Assembly: GCA_028274465.1 (NCBI GenBank)
Contig: CM051457.1
Span: 60,574,899-60,638,898, forward strand
Length of the DNA stretch: 64,000 bases
Direction of reading: 5' to 3'
Source of the DNA: Plantago ovata
Taxonomy: Eukaryota; Streptophyta; Magnoliopsida; Lamiales; Plantaginaceae
The notes below the pieces were generated by a model. The model worked only from the letters and a program-made list of their open reading frames with translations, was not told the DNA's origin and ran no database searches. Position 1 is the stretch's first letter; the number at the start of each line of letters is the position of its first letter. Of this stretch, positions 1-11,439 are shown piece after piece. Both the position numbers and the translations under genes were made by a program.

Positions 1-733
1 TATTGCCTCGGCATTGGAAATCCACCACTTGTTGTTTCTCGAAGGTTAGTCCATTGTAGAAGTGTTGGACTAGGTCAGAAAGCTCAAAACCATGGTGAGG
101 GCACTTGTTCGTGAGATCTTGGAATCTCTCAAACGCGGTGTAGATGGTCTCATCATAGTCCTGCTTGAATCCAGTGATTTGCACCTTTAGCGCGGTAGTC
201 AAGGTGTGAGGGAAGTATTTTTCCATGAAAGTTGAAAAAACCTTCTCCCAAGTGTCCAGCGAGCCTGCTGGTAGAGAACTCAACCATGACTTGGCTCTGT
301 CGCCAAGTCCCATAGCAAAAACCTTCATCCTCAACTCATCCGTTGTTATTTCAGCTCCGGGTCGTGGGAGTTGGTTGACGAAATCATTGATATCGTGCAA
401 GTACCCCATCACATCTTCCCTTGATAAGAAATAAAACCTCGGAAGTTGTTGGAATGCGTGGTTCTTGATTTCCAGATCTCGAGTTGCAGATGATAGAACA
501 ATCGCCGGTCCCCTCATACGATCCTTGGAGGGTTGAACCCATGCTTTCAGTGGTCTAGCTTCTGCCATTCCGTCGATTTCCTTGAAAAGACTGTGTAGAG
601 ATTCAGAGAAATCGGTATCCTCTATTTCCTCTAGTTCACGCCTTTGAAGTAGTCGCCTTCTTTGGTGGTAGACTCTGTCGATCTCAGCAATTGAATCAGC
701 AAGCGGTGTTCCCCTAGATCGTGTATGTGGCAT
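1..733 (-). CDS. gag: Gag polyprotein of element G, 5' part, open to the window edge
   Basis: Starting at the ATG at 733-731 the minus strand reads MPHTRSRGTPLADSIAEI and stays open for 244 codons to the edge. Residues about 80-244 carry the retrotransposon Gag core (MKVFAMGLGDRAKSWLSSL, then FMEKYFPHTLTTALK, then YTAFERFQDL, then LVQHFYNGL), as in B at 37387 onward. Gag is the structural protein that forms the particle around element RNA. The start was chosen because it is the first ATG of the open frame about 125 bases after the primer site. B, as assembled, begins at an internal position of this frame. The 3' end cannot be seen. Confidence 0.85.
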   Translation of the reverse strand, partial: MPHTRSRGTPLADSIAEIDRVYHQRRRLLQRRELEEIEDTDFSESLHSLFKEIDGMAEARPLKAWVQPSKDRMRGPAIVLSSATRDLEIKNHAFQQLPRFYFLSREDVMGYLHDINDFVNQLPRPGAEITTDELRMKVFAMGLGDRAKSWLSSLPAGSLDTWEKVFSTFMEKYFPHTLTTALKVQITGFKQDYDETIYTAFERFQDLTNKCPHHGFELSDLVQHFYNGLTFEKQQVVDFQCRGN

Positions 734-858
734 ACACTATCTGTAACAGACTAGGAAAGCAGTATCAGAGAGAGATTAAAAAGGAAAACTAAAACTACTA
801 GAATTAGGAATTGAATGCTGAAAATATAAACAAATTAAACAGAAAAAAGGAGTATAGT

Positions 859-875
859 CCCCGACAACGGCGCCA
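859..875 (-). promoter_or_regulatory. Primer binding site of G (Asp-tRNA type)
   Basis: On the minus strand it reads TGGCGCCGTTGTCGGGG, three bases after the LTR end. It complements the 3' end of plant tRNA-Asp(GTC) with one mismatch, the usual primer of Athila-type elements. It fixes the orientation of G and the inner LTR border. Confidence 0.88.
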
Positions 876-878
876 ATT

Positions 879-2147
879 TGATGATCACGAATTTGTCAGA
901 CTCGATTAATCAAATAAATTTGTTATTTAGCCAAAGACAATTCACAACTAAAACGAAAACCGTAGTGTAGCAGTTGAATGACCTCGAGTGTCGATCTCTA
1001 AGAACTATAACTAGCTTTATCTAATCTAATTTAGAATTAATATAAAAACAGCAGACGATATAGCAAGGGTTTTTCTTAACAGATAATGGAGATTGGTGAT
1101 AGTATGGTCCTTCAAAGCATAACGGGTTAATAATCATGCATAAATTCCTCGGTTTTGCATGGAGATCTTTGATCATTAAATTGTCCTGCTGTAATTATCA
1201 AACACTACGAAGATATATAGATATAGATAGATACGAAGATATATATTTAGAATGAATTGTCCAATTGTGTGCAATAATTAATCAACATACGAAGATATAG
1301 ATTTCGATAGATCAAAGAAATAAAGCAATAACACGGAGTATAATGCGCGATATAGCCATTAGCATAATTATCAACCCTTCGCTAGAATTCACATACTATC
1401 ACCAACGAGAAGTTTAGCTACTCATAGTTGTCATGCAATCAACAGAAATCATAGAAGAAAACATATTGAAAGATATATAAAAATAAGTAGAAAAACTGTA
1501 AGATAAAATGTTACCGAAGGTTGTCAGTCTCCGAAAAATCGCAATCTTACAAGCTCCAAACTGCTATGAAAAAGTACCTCCTAAGCTACGAACCCCCAGA
1601 ACAGGCTCTGGGAAGTTCCTACCTAAAACTACAGAGAAAGGTGAGAGAATAGGTCTGGAAAAGTATGAAAATCGGAGAAAACCTGAGCAACTATATATAG
1701 TGTTCGAATTAGTGTGGGGCGAAGGGCCCCACACACCGGGCGAGTCGCCTAGTGTGGGGCGATGCGCCCCACATCCCGGGCGATTCGCCCGGGAGAAAAA
1801 CTCAGGATTTTGCGCGTTTTCGACGCGTTTTTGGATTTCTTCCCCTTTTCAGACTCGGTTTCTGACTTCTAGTGGCCTTCTAACCTCCAGATTCGACCCC
1901 TAGACTTCAAATCCTATCTGGAAACCTTCAGATACTCCAATTAGGCTTCTGGAACAACAATTCCTTGTCAACTTCAATATAATTGCCCGGAAATCCTCGT
2001 TTTTCAACCAAAACCTGTAAAATAAAAACTAAAGGGAAACGTGACACTATTCTAATAAAATGCACTAAAATATAGCTAAATTAACATAGAGGATAGCTAA
2101 AATAGGTGAAAAAGACTCGAATGAAAGTGTAAAATACACATTCATCA
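879..2147 (-). repeat. 5' LTR of element G
   Basis: It is 1269 bp with inverted ends TGATGA...TCATCA. A TATA-like CTATATATA sits at 1691-1699 (minus-strand TATATATAG), with the GC palindrome cassettes at 1712-1793 directly upstream of it in the LTR's own direction. Large parts (1320-1690, 1800-2147) are the reverse complement of the LTR of B. No gene is seen; the plus-strand open frame at 1508-1903 is a chance reading of LTR sequence. Confidence 0.9.
1712..1793 (-). repeat. GC-rich palindrome cassettes upstream of the TATA box, LTR of G
   Basis: About four short palindromes in a row. The clearest is CCCGGGCGATTCGCCCGGG at 1775-1793 (9-bp arms around one base). Another at 1752-1774 has arms GTGGGGCG/CGCCCCAC. 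The same kind of cassette is at the matching place in the LTRs of B and C. Confidence 0.85.
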
Positions 2148-3515
2148 TATAGGTACTAGTTAGGTTCTTAAGCTTGCTGATGATGTACTTTGTTTTAACA
2201 AACAAACTATTGAAGACCTAGAACCGCTCAGAAAGTTGAAGATTCGAAGACTGAAGACTTAAGAATTTTGAGTAAGGTATCTACAAAGGCACATGTTGCT
2301 TCTGAAAGTGAGAATTTCGGCAACAGCTTGCATAAGTGAAAATCTATATGACAGAGTAGGTTGTGCTTGCTGAAACTGAGACTGACCACTTGCTGACAAC
2401 ATATGTGACCTTCTTGCTGAAGAGTACTTGCATTTTAGCTCCAACGTTCATATTTGAATTTGATTCAAAAGAACATTAAATGCAAAGTTAGCACGCGAAG
2501 AACATGAAGAGAAGAAGACAAATAAAAAGCGCTGCTGAAAGTACAAAAACAAGATAGTGACATCTTAAGGTACAAGCCTTAGAATTTGAAATTCAACGGC
2601 TCCCTTGAGACACTATAAATAGAAGACCTTGGGCTGAGTAGAAGGGTGTGTCAACAACGTGATCAAACTCTCACATGTGCTTTAAACACTCAAATCCTTC
2701 TCTACTCTTTACTGCCTATTGATCCGTTCCAAGGCTTAAGCTTGAAACAAAAGCTACTTCTGAAGAAGTAGAACATTGAAAGCTAAGAAATTAGTTAAGT
2801 GTTCTTTCTTCTAAACAAGAACAAGTCTTGACGCCAGAAACAACAAACTTGCTTACTGTAAAGTATTACAAGTTGTGTTTCTTTAGATTACTTGTTATAG
2901 CTGCAAAGTTATATTCAAGTCATCTCATCCCAAACCTCTGTAAATGATAAACACCCTTATTCACGCGTGAAATTCAAGTGGAATTAATCAAGTATAGTTT
3001 TGTTGATTAAGTGTCCCAAGTTTGGTGGAGAACAAGCTTTAGTTCTCTAGTTTAGGTTGGAAACAAGGCAAGTGTGCTTTGGTTTCTGAGAATAATTAGT
3101 GATAGGGTTTGTAAGGAACCTCATATCTTATCATAGTGGATTCAGTCCTAGAAAGGACAAAGTGGATTAGTTGAGAGATTACGCCACTCTTAGACACCAC
3201 TATAAAAGTGTGTGTGATTTACATTCGTGCAGTTATCTTTCAGCAAGCTATATTGTTTTGCACTGTCATTCTGTTTACTTGCCGAAACTAGCTTTCTGAC
3301 AAAAGCACTTATTGTAAAAGGCTTTCGCACTCTGTTTTTAAGTATTAGCAAACTCATCATTGAAAAGTAATAAGCATTTGCTGAGAAAGTTAAGTACCAG
3401 CAAACTCATTACTGAAAAGTAATAAGTACATGCTGAGAAAGTTTTAAATGACGAAAAGTTTAAAAAGACTATTCACCCCCCCCTAGTCTTTTCTTGTTGT
3501 TTAAAGGGACCAACA
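2148..3515 (+). repeat. LTR of copia (Sirevirus-type) element A1, 5' part cut off by G; 3' LTR or solo LTR
   Basis: This is the downstream part of a copia LTR: TATAAATAG at 2614-2622, then ends in AAAGGGACCAACA at 3515 like the LTRs of E and F. No Met-tRNA primer site follows; the next bases belong to the extra frame of another element. It is therefore a 3' LTR or a solo LTR inserted in A2. Near its end it carries ATTACT-GAAA-AGTAAT and the AAAAGACTA...TAGTCTTTT hairpin with a C run, also seen in E and F. The upstream part continues left of G, outside the window. Confidence 0.88.
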
Positions 3516-6500
3516 AAAAAAAAGCAAAGAGTTCTAAGCTTGATGATATTGATGCTGGTACTAAGTCCCAAAGTACCAAGGAAAAGAAAAGAAAAGCTGA
3601 TGCTCATGATCTTCAAACAGCAGCTTCCTCAGTTGCTCCTCCAGTTCCCACTAAAAGGAGGAAGCAATCAGCAAATAGACCCAAGCCGGCAAAAAGGACT
3701 GCTAGAAAGCAATTTCACATCATTGATGATGCTGATGCTCCATCACTTGCTCAAAAGCAAGGTGATACTATTGTTGACTTAGAAGTGAATGCTGACACTT
3801 CTACTGCTCAACAACCAATTCTTTTGGATGCTGAAAATGCTGCCTCGGTTCAAGAAAATGAGGAAAATGAGTCTGACAATACTCAGGAAAGAAATGTTCC
3901 AGATCTGTACGATGTCACTTTAGCTCCATAAAGTGATATTGGTGGTGATTTAAGATCTGTTGCTGCCCCTAAAAAGAATGTTGCTGAAACTGCGACAGTT
4001 GAAGAAGAGATAGTTGCTGAACAAGCACTAATCTGGAAAAAATTGTTGCTGAGACAGCAACAACTGATGCTGAAAAAGAGGTTGTTGAACCTCAGAAAGA
4101 AGTTAACTCCGACGTTGCACACACAGTTGCTGAGGACATACCACATAGCTCACCCATCTCATTTACTCATCCAGATGACCAAGTAAAGGATGTGCTTGAA
4201 AACTTAAGAGATGAAATGGAAATGGAAGTGCCAGACAAGTCTGATCAATCAATCACTCCATTTATGACATCTAGTGAGCTCTATGGTCCAGAAACTTCTG
4301 CTCAACTTGTCAACTCAGAGACAAGGGAGAATGTTGATACTTCAAAACTCTCTCATGAAGTGCAAATCAAGAAGTCTGTTGAAGACAAAGTCCTAGATAT
4401 TGAAGAAGTACATGCTTCAGAAAGGACTGAGTCATCACATGTTGTTCCGCAGCAGGTAGTTAACTCAGATTTTGGTATAACTTCTTTATTTGAAACTTTA
4501 TCATTGGCTAATATTATTGTTTCTTTAAAGACTTCTCAAGATGCAAGTCAGAAGCAAGCTGAGGCTTCTGCACCAGAAACCACAACTCCTGCTAAGCAGG
4601 TAGATGTTAATTTTGGTGAAAATACAAAGTTTAAAAACTTAGTACTTGTGTGTAACACTTTGTTATTTCAGGATGATCAAAACTAGGAAGCTACCATAGT
4701 TCCTGAAGAGATGAATGCAGATACAACACAACCAATTGTGCAACATGAGCTTGCTGAGAATCAACTGGTAAATCATGTTACAATTTTAGACTCTAAAACT
4801 ACATCATCTAACCATCCTAGTACTAACCATGCTCTTTACCAGGCTCAAATGGAGATGGACCAATCAACTCCCACTGTTGAAACTCCTCAAGTCAGCTTTG
4901 AAGCTCTCTATGCAAGCTTCAAGAAGCATACTTTAACCAAAGTCGTGAAATCTTTCACCACTTGGCAAAGATACAAGTCTATGGACTTTGCTGGCCTGAT
5001 TCCTCACTTAGCAAATGAGAAAAAGAGAACTTCTTTGCTAAATCTGGAAAACTTCGTCCACTCAGTAATGCCCTTTGAGCATTATACATTCTCTCAACAA
5101 ATGGACAATGAGCTGATTACCTCTGTAAGAGAAACTTTTAAAGAAAATTTCAAGCAAACTCCTCCACATGAACAAGCTGAGATGCTGAAAATAAGTTTGT
5201 GCCTGCGATTGCTGATCTGCACGTTCTTACTGAGGATGCAGAAGTTACCAGCCCTGCAATGTTCAAACACACCCCCTTAGTCATTTTGACTGATGATGGA
5301 GAAAGAGCTGAGGAAGAAGATGAGGATTCCAATGGAGAGAATGATCTAGACTATCAGAAAGGAGATAAGGACAAAAAGAATGATGACAATGATTCCCAAG
5401 GTCCTAGTTCTGGTGCTGATGGAGTACAAAATCCAGTTGCTGATCAACCTGATCAAGCACATGCTGAAAAGTATGGTGCTGAGCAAACACCTCCCAGCAA
5501 CCCACAACAAGAGTCTACTCCTGCTGCTACTAAAACTCCAGCAACTGAACAAGTTGCTGAGACTGATGAAGAGAAATCCAGAAAGTTGGCTGAAATTGCC
5601 AAAGGAAAGACAAAGCTTCCTGATGCCGGGACAGTTCCTCTCAATGCCAAGGTCACTGAATCAGACCTTGAAGATGAAGAAGATGAAGAAGACTTGCAAA
5701 GAGCATTAGTAAATAGTAGACAGATACATGTTACTGAGACACAACATTTGTCTATTGCTCAGTCTTCAGGAGTGAAAATTCCGGAAGATTCCTCCCTTCC
5801 ACCCCCTACTGCTGGTGAAACTCTAGTTACTGAAACCGTGCAGTCTCAAGAGTTTCCTTCAGCAAAAACTCAACCAGAACTCAAAGTGGCTGAAAACCTT
5901 GGAGAAAAGGTTGCTGGTCTTGACAAGGAAGATGATGCTGAAAGCTCATCTAGCCTTTCTGATGATGATTAAGACTGGTGAATCCAGCACTCAGATTCTA
6001 AAGATCACTCTAAGTCATCAGATTCAGAAGACTCTAAAGTAATGCATGCCATCAAAAGCAAAGAATACCAACTTTCCACTGAAATCAAGGCTCATACAGT
6101 TGCTCCCACACTCGTGCCCTTTCCTAATGTGGATGAGTATACTCCAAAAATTAAGGCACTTATGGAGATCCATAATCAGTGCATTGCTGAAGATGAGGAG
6201 CTTCTTGCTGAAAAGGCCTTGAACATCGAAAATGTCCTAGCCATCTTGCGGAGACGTACTACTAGTCTCACACTTTCTCAGACAGACATTAGCTATCACA
6301 ACAAAAGCTATGATCATGAAGCAAGAAATGCTATGAAGGTTGTTGTCAACGCCTTGCACAAGGCTCAACAAGCTCTTGATCAGAAAGATGTTGAAAGCAA
6401 AAGAGTTGCTGATGACATAAGAGGCATAAAAGAAGAACTGTCCCATTACACCAAGGATCAGCAAACGATGGTTCTTAACTTCAACAGTTTGAAGACTCTT

Positions 6501-7628
6501 GCAGAAAATTACAATGAGTTCTTCACGACTAAGGGGGAAGAAAGACAACAAAAGAAAGGAAAAAAGGATCTTCCTCCTACTGCTCCCACCTCCTTGTTGA
6601 AATTACCAGGACCTACTATACAACCAATTTCTGAAACGCAAGGTTCAAGATCTCTGAAAAGAAAAGAGACAGAAACTGAAAGAAGTTCAACAAAGAAGAT
6701 GAAAGTTGTTGCTGACACTTCTGAAACATGTAGGGATGATATCATTAGTTACACAACTGACAAAGATGACACTCCTCCCTCAAAAGCTTTGAAGGTCAGG
6801 CCAATCTCTGCCAGAACTCAAGCTGGCCACTCTAAACATTTCTCCTCTGATTCCAAGTCCTCAACAAAGAAGATTGATAAAAATTCAAGGGATAGAAGAA
6901 GGAAAAGAAGAGAAGAAAAACAACAACTTGCTAGTGCTTCTGTTGGCCTAGGTCTTCAGTACACCAAAACAAGCAACAAGGAAACCATTCAGAATGTGGT
7001 AACACAACACAAAGGATTTTGGATCCTGAAGCTTGAAGACCTTCTAGCAAATAAACACTTTCCCACAATCGTGCTAAAACAGATGGATACCTGGAACGTG
7101 CTGAAAGTTGGGAATAGTGAAAGAGAAGAATCTCCTCTAAGCATCTTTGCTGAAAGAAAGTTGTGATTGGATGCTGAAGTAAAAATCAGAGGAGTTGCTC
7201 TCAGAAAGAAGCTCAATGACATCACAGAATACTATGATACCTTTCTGAAGAGAACAAGGAAGAAACTTCTCCTGATTCCTTATGAATACTTCTATATGAC
7301 TGAGGAAGACATGAAAGAAGATCTACGATGGTGAAGAAAGATCTACAAAGGAAACATCATTTCTGATCTTCAGCTTGAACACGCTAGTTTCTGGGGTCTA
7401 TACCTTTGTACTGAATTCTACAGAATTGAACGTCCCCATAACAACTACATCATGACATGCAAACTTAGCTGAGAGAAACAACTGCAAGTCAGAAAGCTTC
7501 TTGAAGATTATCAGTTAGAAAGCTTCTTGAAAATTATCAATTATCAATTGAAGATTATCAGTTAGAAACAACCACAAATTGCTGAAGCTAGTGTGAATGA
7601 AATTCTTGAAGAATTCTCAAAGCCATGA
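3516..7628 (+). pseudogene. Extra (env-like) frame of copia element A2, 3' two thirds, broken
   Basis: The translation matches the later part of the post-pol frame in E. Early: KRRKQSANRPKPAKRTARKQ (basic). Middle: acidic and Ala-Glu rich stretches, a segment ending VMPFEHYTFSQQMD (SILPEEMTYSQQMS in E), an Asp/Glu run near 5300-5400. Late: helical part (AEKALNIENVLAILRRRTTS), SGHSKHFSSDS-like motif (GHSKHFSSDS), basic RDRRRKRREEKQQ, then ETIQNVVTQHKGFWILKLED. It ends SVNEILEEFSKP with the stop at 7628. No transmembrane segment is evident, so env is only a positional name. Function unknown. There are several breaks, about five. It is more diverged than D, E and F, hence older. Confidence 0.8.
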
Positions 7629-7905
7629 TCTCAGAAAGCTTAGATTTTTCTTGTTTTGTTTCCTGAACGTTGATTGTTTAGTTATCTTTACTCTTTCTTG
7701 TTAACTTACATTGAAAGATAACTATCAGCAATAAATTGCTTTTCTTTACTCTTTACCGTTTTAGATCATGCAATTTACTTATGCTTACTGTTTAATTACT
7801 TCAAAGTATTATTGCATTATTCTTCTGATTTATTCAACATCAGAAACCTTACAAGAGTTATAATTAATTTAGCCATGGATTGCTAACATCAAAAAGGGGG
7901 AAATT
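7629..7905 (+). other. 3' untranslated region and polypurine tract of A2
   Basis: About 260 bases with no coding signal, matching 33089-33352 of E. The polypurine tract AAAAAGGGGGAAA lies at 7891-7903, two bases before the LTR start TGTTAGG. It primes plus-strand DNA synthesis in the family. Confidence 0.85.
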
Positions 7906-8398
7906 TGTTAGGAAACTTGTAATTTTGATGAGCAATTAACCATGATAAATTAAGTTAAGTCCACTAACTAGTACTCTTAAGGTCCATAGGAATTTAGAAT
8001 TTAAAGGACATTATAAAAGAGGAACGTTTGTTGAATGACTTAGTGTAGGTACTAGTTAGGTCCTTAAGCTTGTTGATGATGTACTTTGTTTGCAAAAACA
8101 ATCTATTGAAGACCTAGAACCGCTCAGAAAGTTGAAGACTAAGAAATTAGAAGAATTCTGAGAAAGATATCTACAAAGGCACAAATTGGTCAGAAAGCAA
8201 TAGAGCTCAACAACAAATTAAATTAAGTCAAAATCTATATGACAGACTAGGTTGAGCTTGCTGAACTGAGTTTGAATGCTGACTGCCAATACATGTGACT
8301 TGACTTGCTGAATCACTTTGCATTTTGGCTCCAACGTTCAAATTTTAATTTGAAGAGCATTAAATTCTAAGCATGCCGTTCTGAAGACTTGAAGACAA
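7906..8398 (+). repeat. Start of the 3' LTR of A2, followed directly by another element's leader
   Basis: It begins TGTTAGGAAAC as all copia LTRs here and matches roughly the first 490 bases of the ~1.6 kb LTR. From about 8397 the sequence instead matches the leader in front of the extra frame of E (compare 21115 onward). The word GACAAA is at the join and occurs in both parents, as expected for illegitimate recombination. Confidence 0.75.
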
Positions 8399-8523
8399 AG
8401 ACAAAATTCTTTACAACTCCCAAAGTTTCTTACTGTCTAGAAAAAACAACTCTGAGATCTTTGTCCCCTCTGGTAAAAAACTACCCATTTTCGTCCATCA
8501 AAGCTTTAATTCTCTCCTATATA
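8399..8523 (+). other. Leader of the A3 extra frame
   Basis: It begins ACAAAATTCTTTAC, matching the bases about 30-45 after the internal TATA-like box in E and F, and ends with CTATATAATGG, where the ATG of the frame is embedded. In E and F a similar CTATATAAGAAATGG is present. The upstream TATA-like box itself is not in this copy. Confidence 0.6.
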
Positions 8524-11439
8524 ATGGGTCCCAAGAGATCAAACTCAAGAGTATCCAAGACAGATAGTGCTGCAAAAAGCACTACTCCTGTTGTTTCTTC
8601 TCCGATGAAGAACACAGTGAAACTCACCATAGCAGACGACAGGGTTACTCAAAGACCCATATTTGTATCATTTCTAGACACTGCAAAGTGTGAAGCAATG
8701 ATGCAATGGGGGTCATTGACGAAAGAAAAATACATTCGCTATTTCTTTGAGAATGAAGAAGCCGTGACTTACATAAATAAACAAGGGCTCTTAAACTTCA
8801 TTACTGCTTGTCCCACTACCCTGAGTGTTATAGATGTCATGGAATTCTACAACACCTCTGAGGTGAAAAGAGTCACTGATGAACAAGGACTCACTGAAAA
8901 AGTGATTTCTACATCGGTGCAAGGCAAACCAATCGTCCTGAAATGGGCTGATTTTGCTAACATTTTTCAACTTCCGACCACCGGAAAGGTAGATGATCTG
9001 ACTAACTGAAGCGATCAAATTGTTGAGTTTTATAGTAATGTCAGAAATACTACTTTGAAAAATGAAATGGCCCCAATCGAATTGGACAATAAAAAGGTAA
9101 AGAGAAAGCACATCTCTAATTTCTTAGGATTGGTGGCTTTGCTGATAGTTAAAGTCCTTGACTCCCAAGTTTGAGCAGTTGACCAGATAGGACTAAAACG
9201 CTGGCCCTTACTGAGAAATATTTATGAAAGCAAAACTGACCTTTGCTGGGCTAAGTGGATTTTCAACAAGGTTACTATCTGCCTTGTGAAATTCAAAGTC
9301 AAGGTAGAAAACAACAATATGGCTCCCACTGGCTTAGTGTTGTATGGACTGAAGATTTGTTATCTTCTTGAGCTTTTGGGAATAAAGCTGAGAGAAATCA
9401 CTCCCATCAATAAATCCTACTGGTTTGTGGGAATGTTCAACTACTCAAAGCATAAACCTAAGAAAGCTATTGCCAAAGCTGATCCTGCTTCCACTAAGGA
9501 AAAGAAAGAAAAGAAGGACAAGAAGAGAACAAAGATCTCTAGGGAGGATGCTGGTTCTGAGACACAACACACCAAAGAAAAGAAAAGCCGATGCTGATGA
9601 TCTACAACCAACGCCTTCTTCAGATGCTCCTCAAGTCCCTACCAAAAGAAGAAAGCAATCAGCAAACAAAACGACAAAGAAAACTGCTAGAAAGCAGGTT
9701 GCGGATTCTTCTGCCATATCACTTGCTGAAACGCAAGATGATTCTGTTGTTGAGACAGAAGTACATGGTGACACTTCTACTGCTCAACAATCAATTGATC
9801 TGGATGATGACCAAGATCTACAACCCCCAGGTAGTGGAAATAAAAATCTTGCCTTTATCAATCTTGAAAACATTCAAGAGATTGATGAAACTGAGTCAGC
9901 AAATACTCAGGAAATGAAAGCGCCCCCTCTTTATGAAACCACTTTGGCTGCTCAAAGTGACATTGGCGTTGAATTAAGAACTGTTGCTTCCCCTTAAAAG
10001 GCTGTTGACAGCAACAACAACTGGTCAAGAGACAGTTACTGAACAAGTAACTTGTCCAATAAGAGTTGTTGGTGAAACATCAACAACAAATGCTGATAAG
10101 ACAGTTACTGAGCAAGTAACTAGTCTAGAGAAAGAGGTTACTAAACCTCAGAAAGACGTTTCTTCCGACTACGCAAATAAAATTTCTAAGGAAAGACGAT
10201 TTGGCCACCGGTGAGAATTGTGCACCCAATTGAACTTGAAAAGGGTGTGATTGAACAAATCATAAGCGACATGGAAATTAAAGATACTAAGAAATCTGAT
10301 TAGTCAATTCAAACATTTATGACCACAAGTGAGCTTGTTGGTTGTGAAACTTCTGCTCAACTTGTCAACTCAGACACAAGGGAGAATGCTAATACTTCAA
10401 AGCTTTCTCAAGAAGAGCAAAACAGGAAGTCTGTTGGAGATATAGTCCCACATAATGAAGAAAATGCTTCATAAAGGACTGAGTCACCACGTGTTGATCT
10501 TCAGCAGGTAGTTAACTCAAATATTTGTATAACTTCATTGTTTTCTTTATCATTAGCTAATATTATTGTTTCTTTACAGACATCTCAAGATGCAAGTCAG
10601 AAGCAAGCTGTGGCTTCTGCACCAGAAACCACAACTCCTGCTGAGCAGATAGATGTTAATTTTGGTGAAAATACTAAGTTTAATAACTTGGTACTTGTAT
10701 CTAACACTTCGTTATTTCAGGATCGAAATAAGGAAGCTACCACAGTTCCTGAAGAGATGCATGTAGAAACAGTACAACCAAGTGTGCAACATGAGCTTGC
10801 TGAAAATCAACAAGCAAATCATGTAACAGTTTTAAACTCTAAAACTACATCATATAAACATTCTAATACTAACACTGCCCTTTATCAGGCTCAAATGGAG
10901 ATAGATCAATCAGCTCCCACCACTGAATCTCCTCAAGTCAGCTCTGAAGCTCTCTATTCAAGCTTCAAGAAGCATACTCTGACCAAGGTTGTGAAGTCCT
11001 TCACCACCTGGCAAAGATACAAGTCAATGGACTTTTCTGACTTAATTCCTCACCTGGCCAATGAGAAAAAGAAGACGCAATTGCTGAATCTAGAGAACTT
11101 TGTTCATTCAGTAATGCCCTTTGAGCATTACACTTTCTCTCAACAAATGGATAGTGAGCTAATCAACACTGTAAGAGAAACTTTGAAAGACAAGTTTAAG
11201 AAAACTCCCCCATCTGAACAAGCTGAGATGACCATGAAGCAGTTTGTGCCTGTGATCGCTGATCCGCAACATATTGTGAATGAGGATGACGAAGTTACTA
11301 GTACAACAATGTACAAACACATCCCTTAGTCATAATAACTGATGATGAGGGTGGTGATGAAGAAGAGGTTGAGGAAGAGGATGAAGATTCTAGTGGAGAG
11401 AATTATCTAAAGGACTCGGAGGACAAAAAGGATGATGAT
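8524..11439 (+). pseudogene. Extra (env-like) frame of copia element A3, 5' half, broken and cut by D
   Basis: The start at 8524 (MGPKRSNSRVSKTDSAAK) is chosen by alignment with MAPKRQSSKSSKSSK in E and F; an earlier in-frame ATG lies in the LTR piece and is not supported. The N-terminal ~200 residues are the best conserved part: SFLDTAKCEAMMQWGSLTKE, then VIDVMEFYN, then GKPIVLKWADFANIFQLPTT. A second conserved block reads GLKICYLLELLGIKL (near 9345). Then come Lys-rich and acidic low-complexity segments. The frame is interrupted a few times, about four, and ends where D is inserted (flank ATGAT, 11435-11439). Product function unknown; no signal peptide or membrane span seen. Confidence 0.8.

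Larger units (their letters stand above)
1..2147 (-). mobile_element. Gypsy element G (Athila-type, gag family shared with B), partial, 5' LTR and start of gag
   Basis: Read on the minus strand the order is 5' LTR (2147-879), primer site (875-859), short leader and gag (733 to the edge). The rest lies left of the window. The LTR has TGATGA at one end and ATTCATCA at the other. It lies inside copia LTR A1: the bases after it (TATAG, 2148-2152) continue A1, and the same A1 region reads TGTAG at about 8046 in the related LTR piece. The second target copy is outside the window. Gag matches that of element B, so G and B are one family. The visible part looks open; wholeness cannot be judged. Confidence 0.9.

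Noticed and set aside
1508-1903. Plus-strand open frame of 131 codons
   Set aside because: Lies wholly in the LTR of G, on the strand opposite to the element, and its Gly/Pro part is translation of the palindrome cassettes. Similar chance frames occur in the LTRs of B (36358-36728, 41024-41586).
2148-3515. A host promoter or gene fragment between G and A2
   Set aside because: The whole stretch aligns with the later part of the copia LTR, including TATA-like box, GAAA-loop hairpin and terminal GGGACCAACA.
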